From Pseudomonadota bacterium (lineage in GTDB: Bacteria; Pseudomonadota; Gammaproteobacteria; UBA5335): DNA of 50,699 nucleotides. The DNA lies in the NCBI GenBank assembly GCA_002862435.1, contig PKDC01000050.1:1-50699 (forward strand). Direction: 5' to 3'. Under the pieces are notes generated by a model that saw only the letters and a program-made list of their open reading frames with translations, did not search any database and was not told where the DNA came from. Numbering within the stretch: position 1 is the first letter of the stretch; each line of letters opens with the position of its first letter. Shown piece by piece: positions 1 to 8,893 of the stretch. Both the position numbers and the translations under genes were made by a program.

Positions 1-122
1 GAGAGGACGTCCTTCTTCTGCTGGTGCTGGTAGTACATCTCCCATGCGGCCTGCACGGTCGGTGCTCGCAAGCCGCTGCCGGGCGGCCCACGGTAGCCCG
101 TTGTCTTTCTCCAGTCCGTCAT
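1..122 (-). CDS. 5' end of an unidentified gene, running off the window
   Basis: An ATG at 122-120 on the minus strand opens a frame with no stop to the window edge, about 40 codons. The peptide starts MTDWRKTTGYRG and continues with a Pro/Gly-rich stretch and then a helical, charged part (AAWEMYYQHQQKKDVL). The composition looks like a real protein N-terminus. I do not recognise the family. There is no clear Shine-Dalgarno sequence before the ATG. It lies exactly where the kinase pseudogene on the other strand stops looking like a PAS domain, so a recombination junction near 122-135 is likely. Too little is visible for a function. Confidence 0.35.
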   Translation of the reverse strand, partial: MTDWRKTTGYRGPPGSGLRAPTVQAAWEMYYQHQQKKDVL

Positions 123-129
123 TCGCGAC

Positions 130-1536
130 CAGCCCGGCGGCCGATCCGGACGAGCGCGCCCTCTACGATGTGGAGTACCGCACCGTAGGTAAGGAAGACC
201 GCGTTATCCGCTGGGTGGCGGCCAAAGGCCGAGGCGTCTTTGAAGGCGATCGGTGTGTGCGGGTGGTGGGTGTCGCGATCGACATAACGGCGAAGAAGGA
301 TATTGAGACCCAGCTGCTCCAGCTCAACAACCAGCTTGAATCGCGCGTCCAAGAGGAAGTGGCCGAGCGGGCGAAGATGGAAGATGCCCTTCGTCAGAGC
401 CAGAAGATGGAGGCGGTGGGGCAACTGACCGGGGGCATCGCGCATGATTTCAATAATATGCTGGCCGCGATCATTGGACCGCTGGATCTACTGAGTGATC
501 GCATCAATCCTGACGATGCACGGGCGAAACGCTATGTAGACATGGCAATGGAGGCTTCCCGACGCGCAGCCCAGCTCACCCAGCGTCTGCTCGCCTTCTC
601 CCGTCAGCAGCCCCTGCGTCCTGAGTCGCTGGATGCCAACAAGTTGGTGGCCGGCATGTCCGACCTGATCAGTCATGCGCTGGGCAGTAGTGTGCAGTTG
701 GAAACCGTTCTCTCCGGCGGATTGTGGCGCACCAAAGCCGATCCCAATCAGTTGGAGAACGTGATTCTCAATCTGGCCGTCAACGCCCGTGACGCCATGC
801 CCGGGGTGGGCGCCTGACGGTCGAAACCGCCAACTGCTATCTCGACCATACCTACGCGGCAGATCACGCGGGCATTAACGCAGGCCAGTACGTGCTGATA
901 TGTGTTTCGGATACCGGAAGTGGCATGCCGGCCGAGGTTATTGAGAAAGCCTTCGATCCCTTCTTCACCACCAAGGAGGTGGGGCAGGGAACTGGGCTTG
1001 GATTGTCGCAGGTGTACGGCTTCGTCAAGCAGAGCGGTGGGCACGTCAAGATCTATTCCGAGTTGGGCAGCGGCACGACGATCAAGGTGTATCTGCCGCG
1101 ACTGCAAGGTGCAGGTACTGATGCCGGCACGTCGGTGGTTTCCAATCCGCTGCCGCGTGGCGAAAGTCAGGAAGTTGTCTTGGTGGTCGAGGATGAGCCG
1201 GCGGTCAGGCAGTTTTCCGTGGACGCGCTCACTGCGCTTGGCTACCACGTCCTGGAGGCGGACAGTGCAGCGGCCGCACTGCAAATTCTGGAGACCGAAC
1301 CGGGGGTCAGCCTACTGTTCACCGACGTGGTCATGCCTGTCACGAATGGACGCAAGCTGGCTGATGAGGCTTGCCGAAGGTGGCCGCATCTGAAGGTGTT
1401 GTTTACCACCGGCTATAGCCGAAATGCCGTCGTGCATAATGGGGTGCTGGACCCGGGCGTTCACCTGATCGTCAAACCCTTTACCGTGCAAGAGTTGGCC
1501 ACGCGGGTGCGGGACGTGCTGGAAGGGAGGAGTTAA
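130..1536 (+). pseudogene. Hybrid sensor histidine kinase, 5'-truncated and frameshifted
   Basis: This is the remnant of a PAS-HisKA-HATPase-receiver kinase. The first frame (to 817) holds the end of a PAS domain (YRTVGKEDRVIRWVAAKGR), a coiled linker, the H-box (GGIAHDFNN) and the N-box (NLAVNARDAMP). The second frame, to 1536, holds the G1 box (DTGSGMP), F-box (FDPFFTTK), G2 box (GTGLGLS) and a receiver domain with phospho-acceptor Asp in LLFTDVVMP and Lys in VKPF. The two frames meet at a G-run (803-806). Adding one G restores the usual NARDAMPGGGRLTVET reading, so a single base has been lost there, or the read has a homopolymer error. Upstream of about 130 the frame is open but no longer PAS-like, so the 5' part is missing whatever the cause of the frameshift. 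Confidence 0.8.
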
Positions 1537-1608
1537 CCCCTCGAAGGGCTCTCGACATGGCTTAGACACCGGCTACCGGACGATGTCCAAAACCAGCCGG
1601 AGTGAAGC

Positions 1609-2565
1609 ATGGTCCTTCTACGAATATCAGCCGCATGCCTGATCGGCATGTCCTTTTCTGCAATGGCCGCCGAGCCCAGCCGTCCTATGGCGGACATGGC
1701 AAACAACAGCGCCACCAGCACGGGCGTGGCAGGGCTTCTGCGCGCCCAAGTGCTGTTGGATCGCGCTAACTTTTCGCCAGGGGAAATCGACGGTCAAGCC
1801 GGATCCAATCAAGCACGTGCGCTTCGAGGGTATCAGCAGGCCCAAGGTCTACCTGTCACCGGCGAACTGGACCAAGCGACCTGGACCGCGCTCAACGAAG
1901 GCGCGCCCGCTGCGGTGGTCAGTTACACGGTGACAGCAGACGACGTGGGCGGCCCTTATGGCAAAGTCCCCCAAGACATGATGGCTCAATCCAAGCTGCT
2001 GGCCTTGGGATACGAGTCCATCGAAGAAGCCTTGGGTGAGCGGTTTCATGTCGCGCCCGCGCTGCTCAAGCAGCTAAATCCTGGGGCGGATTTTTCCAAG
2101 GCAGGTACCAATCTATGGGTTCCCAATGTCGGTGACGTCGCCCCCTTGCCAAAGGCGGCCAAAGTGGTGGTCGACAAGTCCGATTCCACGCTGGCCTTAG
2201 TCGATGCCGGAGGCAAAGTGTTAGCCCAGTTTCCCGTCTCCTCGGGCAGCGAAAAGGATCCGTTGCCGCTGGGGGAATGGAAGATCGTCGGCACCGCGGT
2301 GAATCCGACATTCCACTACAACCCGGAGTTGTTCTGGGACGCCGATCCTTCCCATGCCAAGGCCAAGATTGCCGCGGGCCCTAACAATCCCGTGGGCACG
2401 CATTGGATTGACCTCTCCAAACCGCATTACGGTCTGCATGGTACTCCGGTGCCCGCTAGCATAGGTAAAGTCCAGTCCCACGGCTGCGTGCGTTTGACCA
2501 ACTGGGACGTTAAGCGGGTGGCTGCGGCTGTTGCACCTTCCACCCCTGTCCGTATGCAGGACTAG
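1609..2565 (+). CDS. L,D-transpeptidase (YkuD family) with peptidoglycan-binding domain
   Basis: The 318-residue protein is predicted to act in the periplasm on peptidoglycan, making 3-3 cross-links or attaching proteins. Residues 1-21 form a signal peptide ending AMAA. Residues about 40-97 are a peptidoglycan-binding domain (DRANFSPGEIDG, ALRGYQQAQGLPVTGELD). A short LysM-like or linker region follows, then the YkuD catalytic domain from about residue 180 with the motif HGLHGT and the active-site motif SHGCVRL (Cys about 293). The ATG follows a GGAG at good spacing. The next gene, an M23 peptidase, starts two bases after the stop, so the pair is probably one cell-wall operon. All catalytic residues are present. 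Confidence 0.88.
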   Translation: MVLLRISAACLIGMSFSAMAAEPSRPMADMANNSATSTGVAGLLRAQVLLDRANFSPGEIDGQAGSNQARALRGYQQAQGLPVTGELDQATWTALNEGAPAAVVSYTVTADDVGGPYGKVPQDMMAQSKLLALGYESIEEALGERFHVAPALLKQLNPGADFSKAGTNLWVPNVGDVAPLPKAAKVVVDKSDSTLALVDAGGKVLAQFPVSSGSEKDPLPLGEWKIVGTAVNPTFHYNPELFWDADPSHAKAKIAAGPNNPVGTHWIDLSKPHYGLHGTPVPASIGKVQSHGCVRLTNWDVKRVAAAVAPSTPVRMQD

Positions 2566-2567
2566 CC

Positions 2568-3233
2568 GTGAAGTACGTGCTTGGCCTGGTGGTGTTGATC
2601 ATCCTCGCGGTCCTTGTGTGGCCGGGCGTGAGCATCAGGCCAACGCCGCACGGACGGCCCGTTGAAGCGGCCCAATCGGGACGGGAAGCCATCTCACCCA
2701 CGCTACCTGCTGCGCCAAAGTCACCTGCCCTCGTGCCGGATCGATCGCTACTGGCGGCTCGCGAATCTGAAACGCAATCCTCCGAGGGGGACGTCAACTC
2801 CCTTCAGATGCCAGTGCAGGGTGTCGTAGCAGAAGGGCTGACTGATACGTTCACCGATGCCCGGAGTGAGGGTCGATCGCACGATGCCATCGACATCATG
2901 GCCCCTGCGGGCACACCTGTGGTGGCTGTGGCGGCCGGCCATATCGAAAAGTTGTTCACCAGCGAGCGGGGCGGGTTGACGATCTATCAGTTCGAGCCTT
3001 CCGGGCGTGTGGCGTACTACTACGCCCACTTGCAGTCTTATGCCCCAAACCTGGTGGAGCAGCAGCAGATCAAGCGAGGGCAGGTGATCGGCTATGTAGG
3101 CTCGACGGGAAACGCCAGCCCCCAAGCTCCGCACCTGCATTTTGCCGTGTTCCTGCTTGGCCCCGAAAAGCGATGGTGGGAGGGGCAGGCGATCAATCCC
3201 TATCCACTGCTGACGAATCCTCGACCTTATTGA
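2568..3233 (+). CDS. M23 family metallopeptidase (LytM-like)
   Basis: This 221-residue protein is a zinc peptidase of the LytM/M23 fold, expected to cut peptidoglycan peptide bridges or to activate amidases. Residues 3-20 form a single N-terminal membrane anchor, followed by a Pro/Ala-rich linker to about residue 80. The catalytic domain has the zinc ligands His105 and Asp109 (SHDAID) and the HLHF motif at 189-192, with AAGHIEKL and GYVGSTGN as typical core strands. The start is GTG, two bases after the stop of the L,D-transpeptidase, which suggests coupled translation. The zinc motifs are intact, so it is probably active rather than a degenerate LytM regulator. Confidence 0.86.
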   Translation: MKYVLGLVVLIILAVLVWPGVSIRPTPHGRPVEAAQSGREAISPTLPAAPKSPALVPDRSLLAARESETQSSEGDVNSLQMPVQGVVAEGLTDTFTDARSEGRSHDAIDIMAPAGTPVVAVAAGHIEKLFTSERGGLTIYQFEPSGRVAYYYAHLQSYAPNLVEQQQIKRGQVIGYVGSTGNASPQAPHLHFAVFLLGPEKRWWEGQAINPYPLLTNPRPY

Positions 3234-3453
3234 GGCGCGTGCTTTGGCCCGGATCTTGAGCTTTGAACAGGAAATCCTTGATGCTCGGGCCAAGTTGGTT
3301 CATGACGCAAAATGGCAGGAAATAATCAGCAGACTTGATTCTGCCATCGGAGCCGTCGGCCTCGTGGACCACAATGCGTAGAAACGCCACGCCACTCCCT
3401 AGGTCAAACCCGCGCACGTGTAGGCCTTGGTAGAGATAGCGTGCCTTTTCCAT
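3193..3453 (-). CDS. Small hypothetical protein
   Basis: An open frame of 86 codons begins [19 protein letters not shown] and ends inside the 3' end of the M23 gene on the other strand (41-base overlap). The composition (mixed hydrophobic and acidic, few rare residues) looks more like protein than like shadow sequence, and nothing on the plus strand explains 3234-3450. There is no recognisable domain and no strong Shine-Dalgarno sequence. It could equally be a remnant, because the next segment downstream on the plus strand is a decayed cytochrome. Function unknown. Confidence 0.3.
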   Translation of the reverse strand: MEKARYLYQGLHVRGFDLGSGVAFLRIVVHEADGSDGRIKSADYFLPFCVMNQLGPSIKDFLFKAQDPGQSTRLNKVEDSSAVDRD

Positions 3454-3572
3454 GCCGGCTTGGGGACCTGGCATCCCACGTCGTAACGGCAAGGTGGGGA
3501 GAGAATGTATCCGTAGCAGCCCTTGCTGCTTCCGGACAACGATTTCACCTACGGCTGATGTCGGGGCGCGTA

Positions 3573-4107
3573 ATGGAGCACGCTGCGACTGCCGAGCCGC
3601 AATTCGGCCTCGGCTTCGTGGCGGGCGTAATCTTCTGGGGCGGCTTCAATACGGCGTTGGAGGCGACCAATACGGAAGCGTTCTGCACTAGCTGCCACGA
3701 GGTGCAGGACCAGGCATTCGAGGAACTTAAGACCGCCATCCAGTACGCCAATCGCTCGGGCGTGCGCGGCACCTGTCCCGACTGCCAAGTGCCGCACAAC
3801 TGGACCGGCAAGTTTGCGCAAGATGCAAGCCTCAAAAGAGGTCTGGGGGCAGGATCTTCGGCACCATTAACACACGCGAGAAGTTCCTCGACAAGCGTCT
3901 GATCGTGGCCCCGCACGAGTGGAACCGGCGGAGGCCAACGATTCACTCGAGTGCCGTAACTGCCACGACCACGATTCGATGGACCTGACCCGCCAGGGAT
4001 CACGTGCCGCCCAGCACGAGCTATGGCTCGGCGCCGGCAAGAAGCCTGCATCGACTGCCCGCAAGAGCGTTGCGCTTCAATTGCGAAACATGACAGGTGT
4101 ACCGTAG
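3573..4107 (+). pseudogene. NapC/NirT-type tetrahaem cytochrome c, decayed
   Basis: Three reading frames carry successive parts of a NapC-type quinol-oxidising cytochrome. The N-terminal membrane stretch ([20 protein letters not shown]) leads to haem site 1 (CTSCH). Site 2 reads CPDCQ, so its histidine ligand is lost. A frameshift near 3845 moves the frame to [16 protein letters not shown]. Another near 3925 moves it to ANDSLECRNCHDHDSMDLT, with haem site 3 intact (CRNCH). Site 4 would be CIDCP in yet another frame, again without His, followed by a recognisable NMTGVP end. With several shifts and two lost ligands this is a true pseudogene, not a sequencing slip. NapC passes electrons from quinol to periplasmic nitrate reductase, so a respiratory chain has been lost here. 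Confidence 0.82.
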
Positions 4108-4229
4108 GGCTAAGGCGGCATAGTGGGAGGACTCAACCGCGCACGCGGCACATAACCAAAATCATCTTTTGCGCATGAGCTGCGAAAGCGTTAGCTCTTG
4201 CTGCAGAGCGGCAATAGCAATCATACCCA

Positions 4230-4628
4230 TTACTTTAGATCCGAAAAAAAGCCGAGGGGATGATGGGCGCGAGCAACGCTGTATGCATACCCAAGCACGA
4301 TCGCGCCCAGTAGGAACCAGCCCCATCGCGGTAAGCCCGGTGGCTGATCACTGATCATGAATTGCCGACATGCAACAAAGAAGGCCAAAGCCACCATCTT
4401 TACGATGAGCCAGCCATTTGAATACATTGCAGCTGGCAAGATGGTAAGTAGCATCAGTGCTGCCGTCAGCAAAGTGAGATCGACCGTCCAACTGAGATAC
4501 TTCATGAGTGCACGCACGTTTGCCAGAGAGGGTCTAGAAGCGGCTACAAATGAAGCCAAGAAAAAAGCACCGACCATTACCCCTAAGAAGATGTGGGCGG
4601 CTTTGATCTGCAAGTAGTAGTGGACCAT
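4230..4628 (-). CDS. SirB2-like integral membrane protein
   Basis: The 132-residue protein begins MVHYYLQIKAAHIFLGVMVGAF and has four probable transmembrane helices, matching the size and pattern of the SirB2 family (small inner-membrane proteins of unknown role, some near haem or respiratory genes). A conserved His in the first helix (AAHIFLG) and the C-terminal HHPLGFF are visible. I chose the internal ATG at 4628 because upstream codons (MLHAHMVSPHLRTRIRS) do not look like part of the family. The gene is divergent from the nitric oxide reductase, with about 115 bases between starts. Its function is not known. Confidence 0.6.
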   Translation of the reverse strand: MVHYYLQIKAAHIFLGVMVGAFFLASFVAASRPSLANVRALMKYLSWTVDLTLLTAALMLLTILPAAMYSNGWLIVKMVALAFFVACRQFMISDQPPGLPRWGWFLLGAIVLGYAYSVARAHHPLGFFSDLK

Positions 4629-4744
4629 TGAGCGAATCCTCGTACGCAAATGAGGGGAAACCATGTGCGCGTGCAGCATGAATTCACAATGATTTTACGA
4701 ACTTTGCGCAGGATAGTGAGAGCCATCATCACCAAGGAGTGAAC

Positions 4745-7069
4745 ATGGACGCCACCAAGAAGCTTTGGCTGGGACTAGGCACGCTGCTGGTCGTGTCCTT
4801 TGCCGTACTGCTGTGGGCAGGAACCGAGATCTTCAGAACAGCGCCCCCTATCCCCGAGCGGGTGGTGGCGGAGGATGGCCGAGAGCTTTATACACGCGCA
4901 GACATCGAGCGGGGCCGCCAGGTCTGGCAGTCCATGGGCGGCATGCAACTGGGCTCCATTTGGGGGCATGGGGGCTATGTAGCACCCGATTGGAGCGCTG
5001 ACTGGCTGCACAGGGAAGCGGTCGCGATTCTCGATGCTTGGGCCCCTGCAGCAGGTGCGGCCACTTACCGGGAATTACCTCCAGAGCAGCAGGGCATGCT
5101 AAGAGCCCGCCTGGAGCCATTGATTAGATCAAACACCTTTGATCCCAAAACGCGTGTCATCACGGTCCCCGACGTCAGGGCTGATGCGATGGCGAAGGTC
5201 GCCGCCCATTACGTGAGCTTGTTCGGCAACGATCCCGAGACGGTGGCGCTTCGGGAAGCGTATGCGATGAAGAACGATACGGTGCCCAATGAAACCCACC
5301 GTAAAGCCATGACAGCATTCTTCTGGTGGACCGCATGGGGGGCTGGTACGGAGCGCCCCGGTCCTGCTGGGGAATCGATTGCGCCGGTGCAGGCGGGGGT
5401 GTCGCCCCAACGTGTAACGTATACAAACAACTGGCCCAGCGAACCGCTGATCGGCAACCGCCCGCCACCCTCCCTGTGGGTCTGGTCCGCCTTTAGTGTG
5501 CTGTTTCTGATTGCTGGTATCGCGTTGCTGGGTTGGCATCACGCGCGTACTCGGGACGAGGACGAGCCGGCGCTACCGGCTGTAGATCCGTTAGCGACGC
5601 TGCGGATCACGCCGTCCATGCGCGCAACGGCTAAATATTTCTGGGTAGTGCTGGCCCTGTTCCTACTGCAAATCTTGTTGGGTGCCATCACAGCGCATTA
5701 TCAAGTAGAAGGGCAGGTGGCGTACGGCTACGCGCTATCCGATGTCTTGCCCTATTCCATTACACGTACATGGCACACCCAGTTAGCAGTGCTATGGATC
5801 GCGGTGGCATGGCTGGCAACAGGCCTATATATCTCACCAGCATTGTCCGGGCACGAACCGAAGTTCCAGCGATTGGGCGTGAACTTCCTCTTTTTCTCGC
5901 TTTTGATCATTGTCGTGGGCTCCTTCACTGGGCAGTGGCTGGCAGTAATGCAAAAGCTCGGGCTGGAACACAACTTCTGGTTTGGCCACCAAGGTTGGGA
6001 ATACGCCGACATGGGGCGGTTCTGGCAGTGGTATCTGTTTATCGGTCTGCTGCTTTGGCTAGTGCTAGTAGGTCGGGCGCTATGGCCGGTGTTGCGTGGC
6101 CCCAAAACCGAGACACGCACCGTAGTGGGCCTCCTGTTTTTGTCTACCGTGTGTATCGGCCTGTTCTTCGCTTCGGCACTGATGTGGAACGAACACACCC
6201 ACATCTCCGAAGTGGAGTATTGGCGGTGGTGGCTGGTCCATCTGTGGGTAGAGGGCTTCTTCGAAGTCTTTGCGGCCGCAGTGATGGCGCTGATCTTCGT
6301 CAAGCTGGGTCTGGTCGGTCCGAAGTCCGCCACAACGGCGGTGATGTTCGCCACCATCATCTTCATGTCTGGTGGCGTCTTGGGCACCTTGCATCACCTG
6401 TACTTCGTCGGTACGCCCACCGCTGTGGTGGCCCTCGGCGCAAGCTTCAGCGCGTTGGAGGTCGTCCCCTTGGCCTATTTGGGTTTTGAGGCCTACCACA
6501 CCTATCGTATGGGTAAGGCGACGCCATGGATGGATCGCTATCGCTGGCCTATCCTTTTTTTCATCGCGGTATCGTTCTGGAACTTGGTCGGCGCGGGCTT
6601 GTTCGGGTTCTTGATTAACCCGCCGCTCTCGCTTTACTACATGCAGGGTCTGAATTTGACTCCGTTGCATGGTCATACCGCCCTGTTTGGCGTATACGGC
6701 ATGCTGGGTATCGCGCTAGTGTTGTTCTGCTTGCGCGGTTTGCGAGGTCAAATGCGATGGAACACAGGCGCATTAAAAGCCGCCTTCTGGTGCTTGAATA
6801 TTGGGTTGGCACTGATGGCTGTGCTTACCCTGTTGCCCCTGGGGACGCTGCAGCTACTTGCCGCTATAGAACATGGTTATTCCTACGCTCGATCAGCCGA
6901 GTTTATGCAAAAGCCGATCGTGGAGATGCTGGTTTGGATGCGGGTGCCGGGCGATGTCATTTTCAGCGTGGGAGCCGTAGCGCTGGCGTGGTTCGTCTTG
7001 AGGCTCTGGGTATCCCCGGAGCCGCTGGACGTCCCCGGCGTAACAGAAAGGACTGATGGAAGGCCTTGA
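4745..7069 (+). CDS. norB: Quinol-dependent nitric oxide reductase (qNor)
   Basis: The protein is a single-subunit, haem b/non-haem iron enzyme of the haem-copper oxidase superfamily that reduces 2 NO to N2O with electrons from quinol in the inner membrane. It has 774 residues, as expected for qNor. The N-terminal cytochrome-c-like extension without haem motifs follows the first membrane helix (AEDGRELYTRADIERGRQVW). About 13 more helices follow, with His ligands in HTQLAVLWIAVAWL, the HLWVEGFFEVF segment and LGTLHHLYFVG. The start is ATG at 4745 with AAGGAG five bases upstream. A GTG at 4739 overlaps that site and is less likely. With NapC broken and no nitrite reductase in the window, the likely role is NO detoxification. 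No convincing FNR/DNR box was seen upstream. Confidence 0.93.
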   Translation: MDATKKLWLGLGTLLVVSFAVLLWAGTEIFRTAPPIPERVVAEDGRELYTRADIERGRQVWQSMGGMQLGSIWGHGGYVAPDWSADWLHREAVAILDAWAPAAGAATYRELPPEQQGMLRARLEPLIRSNTFDPKTRVITVPDVRADAMAKVAAHYVSLFGNDPETVALREAYAMKNDTVPNETHRKAMTAFFWWTAWGAGTERPGPAGESIAPVQAGVSPQRVTYTNNWPSEPLIGNRPPPSLWVWSAFSVLFLIAGIALLGWHHARTRDEDEPALPAVDPLATLRITPSMRATAKYFWVVLALFLLQILLGAITAHYQVEGQVAYGYALSDVLPYSITRTWHTQLAVLWIAVAWLATGLYISPALSGHEPKFQRLGVNFLFFSLLIIVVGSFTGQWLAVMQKLGLEHNFWFGHQGWEYADMGRFWQWYLFIGLLLWLVLVGRALWPVLRGPKTETRTVVGLLFLSTVCIGLFFASALMWNEHTHISEVEYWRWWLVHLWVEGFFEVFAAAVMALIFVKLGLVGPKSATTAVMFATIIFMSGGVLGTLHHLYFVGTPTAVVALGASFSALEVVPLAYLGFEAYHTYRMGKATPWMDRYRWPILFFIAVSFWNLVGAGLFGFLINPPLSLYYMQGLNLTPLHGHTALFGVYGMLGIALVLFCLRGLRGQMRWNTGALKAAFWCLNIGLALMAVLTLLPLGTLQLLAAIEHGYSYARSAEFMQKPIVEMLVWMRVPGDVIFSVGAVALAWFVLRLWVSPEPLDVPGVTERTDGRP

Positions 7070-7182
7070 CGAACAGAACGAACGGCGCAGACCGGCCGCT
7101 CGGCAGACAACTACAATCTGTCGTGCGGTCAGTGGTTCAAGAAGGATCTTTTCAAGCAATCATTACGTTGCTGGAGCAGTCG

Positions 7183-7536
7183 ATGAGCAAGTACCTTGCT
7201 ATCTACATCGGATCTTTGTCAGGGCACCAGAAGAACGAGCGCGGCGAGGTAGACAATGATGAAACGAGAAATCGCCGCGGCATGGAAGCTTGGGGGGCTT
7301 GGGTAGTGGAGCATGCGTCTGCTATCGTTGATCATGGCTCTCCTGTCGGCAGAACAATTTGCGCCTCGGTGGGCGGCATCTCCAATACCGAAAACAGGAT
7401 TACGGCGTATACGATTGTTGAGGCAGAGTCGCACGAGGCGGCGGCCAAAATGTTCGAGAATCATCCGCACTTTTCCATTTTTTCAGGCAACAGTGTTGAG
7501 ATCATGGAGTGCTTGCCGATGCCCAAGGGACCATAA
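7183..7536 (+). CDS. YCII-related domain protein
   Basis: The 117-residue soluble protein starts MSKYLAIYIGSLSGHQK and has the alternating strand pattern of YCII-like dimeric alpha/beta-barrel proteins (KYLAIYIG near the start, AYTIVEAESHEAAAKMFENH near the end, HPHFSIF before a final strand). These proteins are related to muconolactone-isomerase/DGPF-type folds and mostly have no known reaction. The ATG at 7183 has a GGAG seven bases upstream. An in-frame extension to 7066 overlaps norB and reads as low-complexity Arg-rich sequence, so I excluded it. The gene lies about 110 bases after norB and abuts the XRE gene. Function unknown. Confidence 0.68.
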   Translation: MSKYLAIYIGSLSGHQKNERGEVDNDETRNRRGMEAWGAWVVEHASAIVDHGSPVGRTICASVGGISNTENRITAYTIVEAESHEAAAKMFENHPHFSIFSGNSVEIMECLPMPKGP

Positions 7537-7902
7537 GTGAAAACGTGTATGGCTGCTCGGATCCAGAGCGCCCGATCAGAGGCATCACTGACCCAGTCCC
7601 AATTGGCAGAGCATTTGGGTATTAATCGCAGTGCAGTAGCGCAGTGGGAGCGTTTGGATGGTGGCACTCATCCAAGAATTGAGCACCTGAGCGAAATTGC
7701 CGAACTCACTGGCGTGCGATTTGAATGGCTGGCTACGGGCCGAGGCACACAGCATGCACGTCGGCGGGGGCAGCGGCCCACTCTGCTATCCGAGCAAGCC
7801 AAGAGTGAATTTGAGGCAAGATGTCTGACGTTGCTCAGGCGGCTGCCAGAGCGCCAGCAAGCCTTGGCCACTCAGCTATTAACCGAGTTAGCCCGCGGCT
7901 GA
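7537..7902 (+). CDS. XRE-family transcriptional regulator
   Basis: The 121-residue protein has a classical helix-turn-helix at residues about 8-62 (ARSEASLTQSQLAEHLGINR, SAVAQWERLDGG, LSEIAELTGVRFEWLATG). The C-terminal part (LSEQAKSEFEARCLTLLRRL) is helical and probably mediates dimerisation. The start is GTG directly after the YCII stop. An alternative ATG four codons in (7549) would also preserve the domain. It probably represses its own unit or nearby genes. No operator was identified. Confidence 0.75.
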   Translation: MKTCMAARIQSARSEASLTQSQLAEHLGINRSAVAQWERLDGGTHPRIEHLSEIAELTGVRFEWLATGRGTQHARRRGQRPTLLSEQAKSEFEARCLTLLRRLPERQQALATQLLTELARG

Positions 7903-8195
7903 AATGAGGGTGCTTTGCCGGCAGTCCGTCAAGAACTCTGACTAGAATGTTAAGGGAGCTAGGACTACTGTTTGACTAGGTCATCCCTACCGTCAAGTTC
8001 TCGTATGGCCAGTATAAGTTCCACTACGAGGTCGGGTTGTTGAGTCCGCTGCCCACCTGCCAGAGAAGTACTTTTCCTGCGCCGCGGTCTATCAAGAGTC
8101 GGACGGCGATTTATTGACACCATCGTTCGCTACGTGGCACGGAATACCCGCCGACGAGGGAAAGCAAGCGGGCGCCAGCGTTAAAGGCTCGAATC
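7903..8195. other. Stretch without a clear gene; possible remnants
   Basis: About 290 bases separate the XRE gene from the convergent DUF1275 gene. Short protein-like pieces occur in different plus-strand frames (VKFSYGQYKFHYEVGLL near 7990-8040 and EKYFSCAAVYQESDGDLL near 8065-8120). This could be the residue of a frameshifted gene. I cannot assign a family, and no terminator with a clear U-tract was found. Confidence 0.3.
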
Positions 8196-8879
8196 CTAGG
8201 GCAGCCTTGTTTTGAACTCGGCGACCAAGCAGGGCGCCGCCAAGCAAGCTGCTATCCCCGCGGGTATCCACAGTGCCCGGTATTCCAGGCTATCGATCAC
8301 CAAGGCACAGACAACGCCACCCAAAAGAAAGCCTGAGATCACGGTGCAACTCATGACCAGTCGTCTGCGGTTAGCGGGTATGCCCCTCAAGGAACGGCCG
8401 AGGAAGATGCCCAGGTCCGTGAACATGCCGGACACATGCGTGGTTCGAACCACTGAGCCGCTGTAACCGGTGACGATGGAGTTCTGCAGTCCACAGGCGC
8501 CTGAAGCCAAGTAGAGGCCGCTGAAGTTGTCCCCCTCAAGCAGCAACGGAGCAAAGGAGAGCAAGGCGGCCGACAGACCTAGGGCTGCCCCCTCCTGCCA
8601 GCCAAGCTTGAGCTCGTTGTCACGCATGATCAGTCCTGTGACGGCGCAACCGGTAACGAACGAGACCAACATCATCGAATAGTGGATGGCTGCGGCCGGG
8701 CTACCGTGAGCCAGTGAGATGCCTAGCAACGAGGTGTTGCCCGTGAGATGAGTCAGGCCCTCGTGCTGGAAGCTGATCAGTCCGACGGCGTTAGTGGCTC
8801 CAGCCGCGAAGGCTAGTAGCCAGATGCCCGGCCATATCCCCCTCTCATCCGTAACGAAATTGCGGTCGATGGTGGACAT
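8196..8879 (-). CDS. DUF1275 (YoaK-like) membrane protein
   Basis: The 227-residue protein has about six transmembrane helices and the hallmarks of DUF1275: an early AFAAGATNAVGLISF segment, the conserved THLTGNTSLLG motif, and a second half with SGACGLQNSIVTGY and RTTHVSGMFTDLG. YoaK-like proteins are inner-membrane proteins of unknown transport or stress role. I chose the ATG at 8879. An upstream TTG at 8930 in the same frame would add Arg-rich residues and overlap the next gene. The gene follows the small protein at 8894-9232 on the same strand by only 14 bases, so they may be cotranscribed. Confidence 0.78.
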   Translation of the reverse strand: MSTIDRNFVTDERGIWPGIWLLAFAAGATNAVGLISFQHEGLTHLTGNTSLLGISLAHGSPAAAIHYSMMLVSFVTGCAVTGLIMRDNELKLGWQEGAALGLSAALLSFAPLLLEGDNFSGLYLASGACGLQNSIVTGYSGSVVRTTHVSGMFTDLGIFLGRSLRGIPANRRRLVMSCTVISGFLLGGVVCALVIDSLEYRALWIPAGIAACLAAPCLVAEFKTRLP

Positions 8880-8893
8880 GCCAGATCGCGTGC

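Noticed and set aside
4629-4744. FNR/DNR or NsrR site upstream of norB.
   Set aside because: No TTGAT-N4-ATCAA match. A TGAATTCA palindrome near 4679 exists but does not fit a known consensus well enough to report.
5752-6387. Open frame antisense to norB (211 codons).
   Set aside because: It has no recognisable domain and lies wholly inside a complete, strongly conserved reductase gene.
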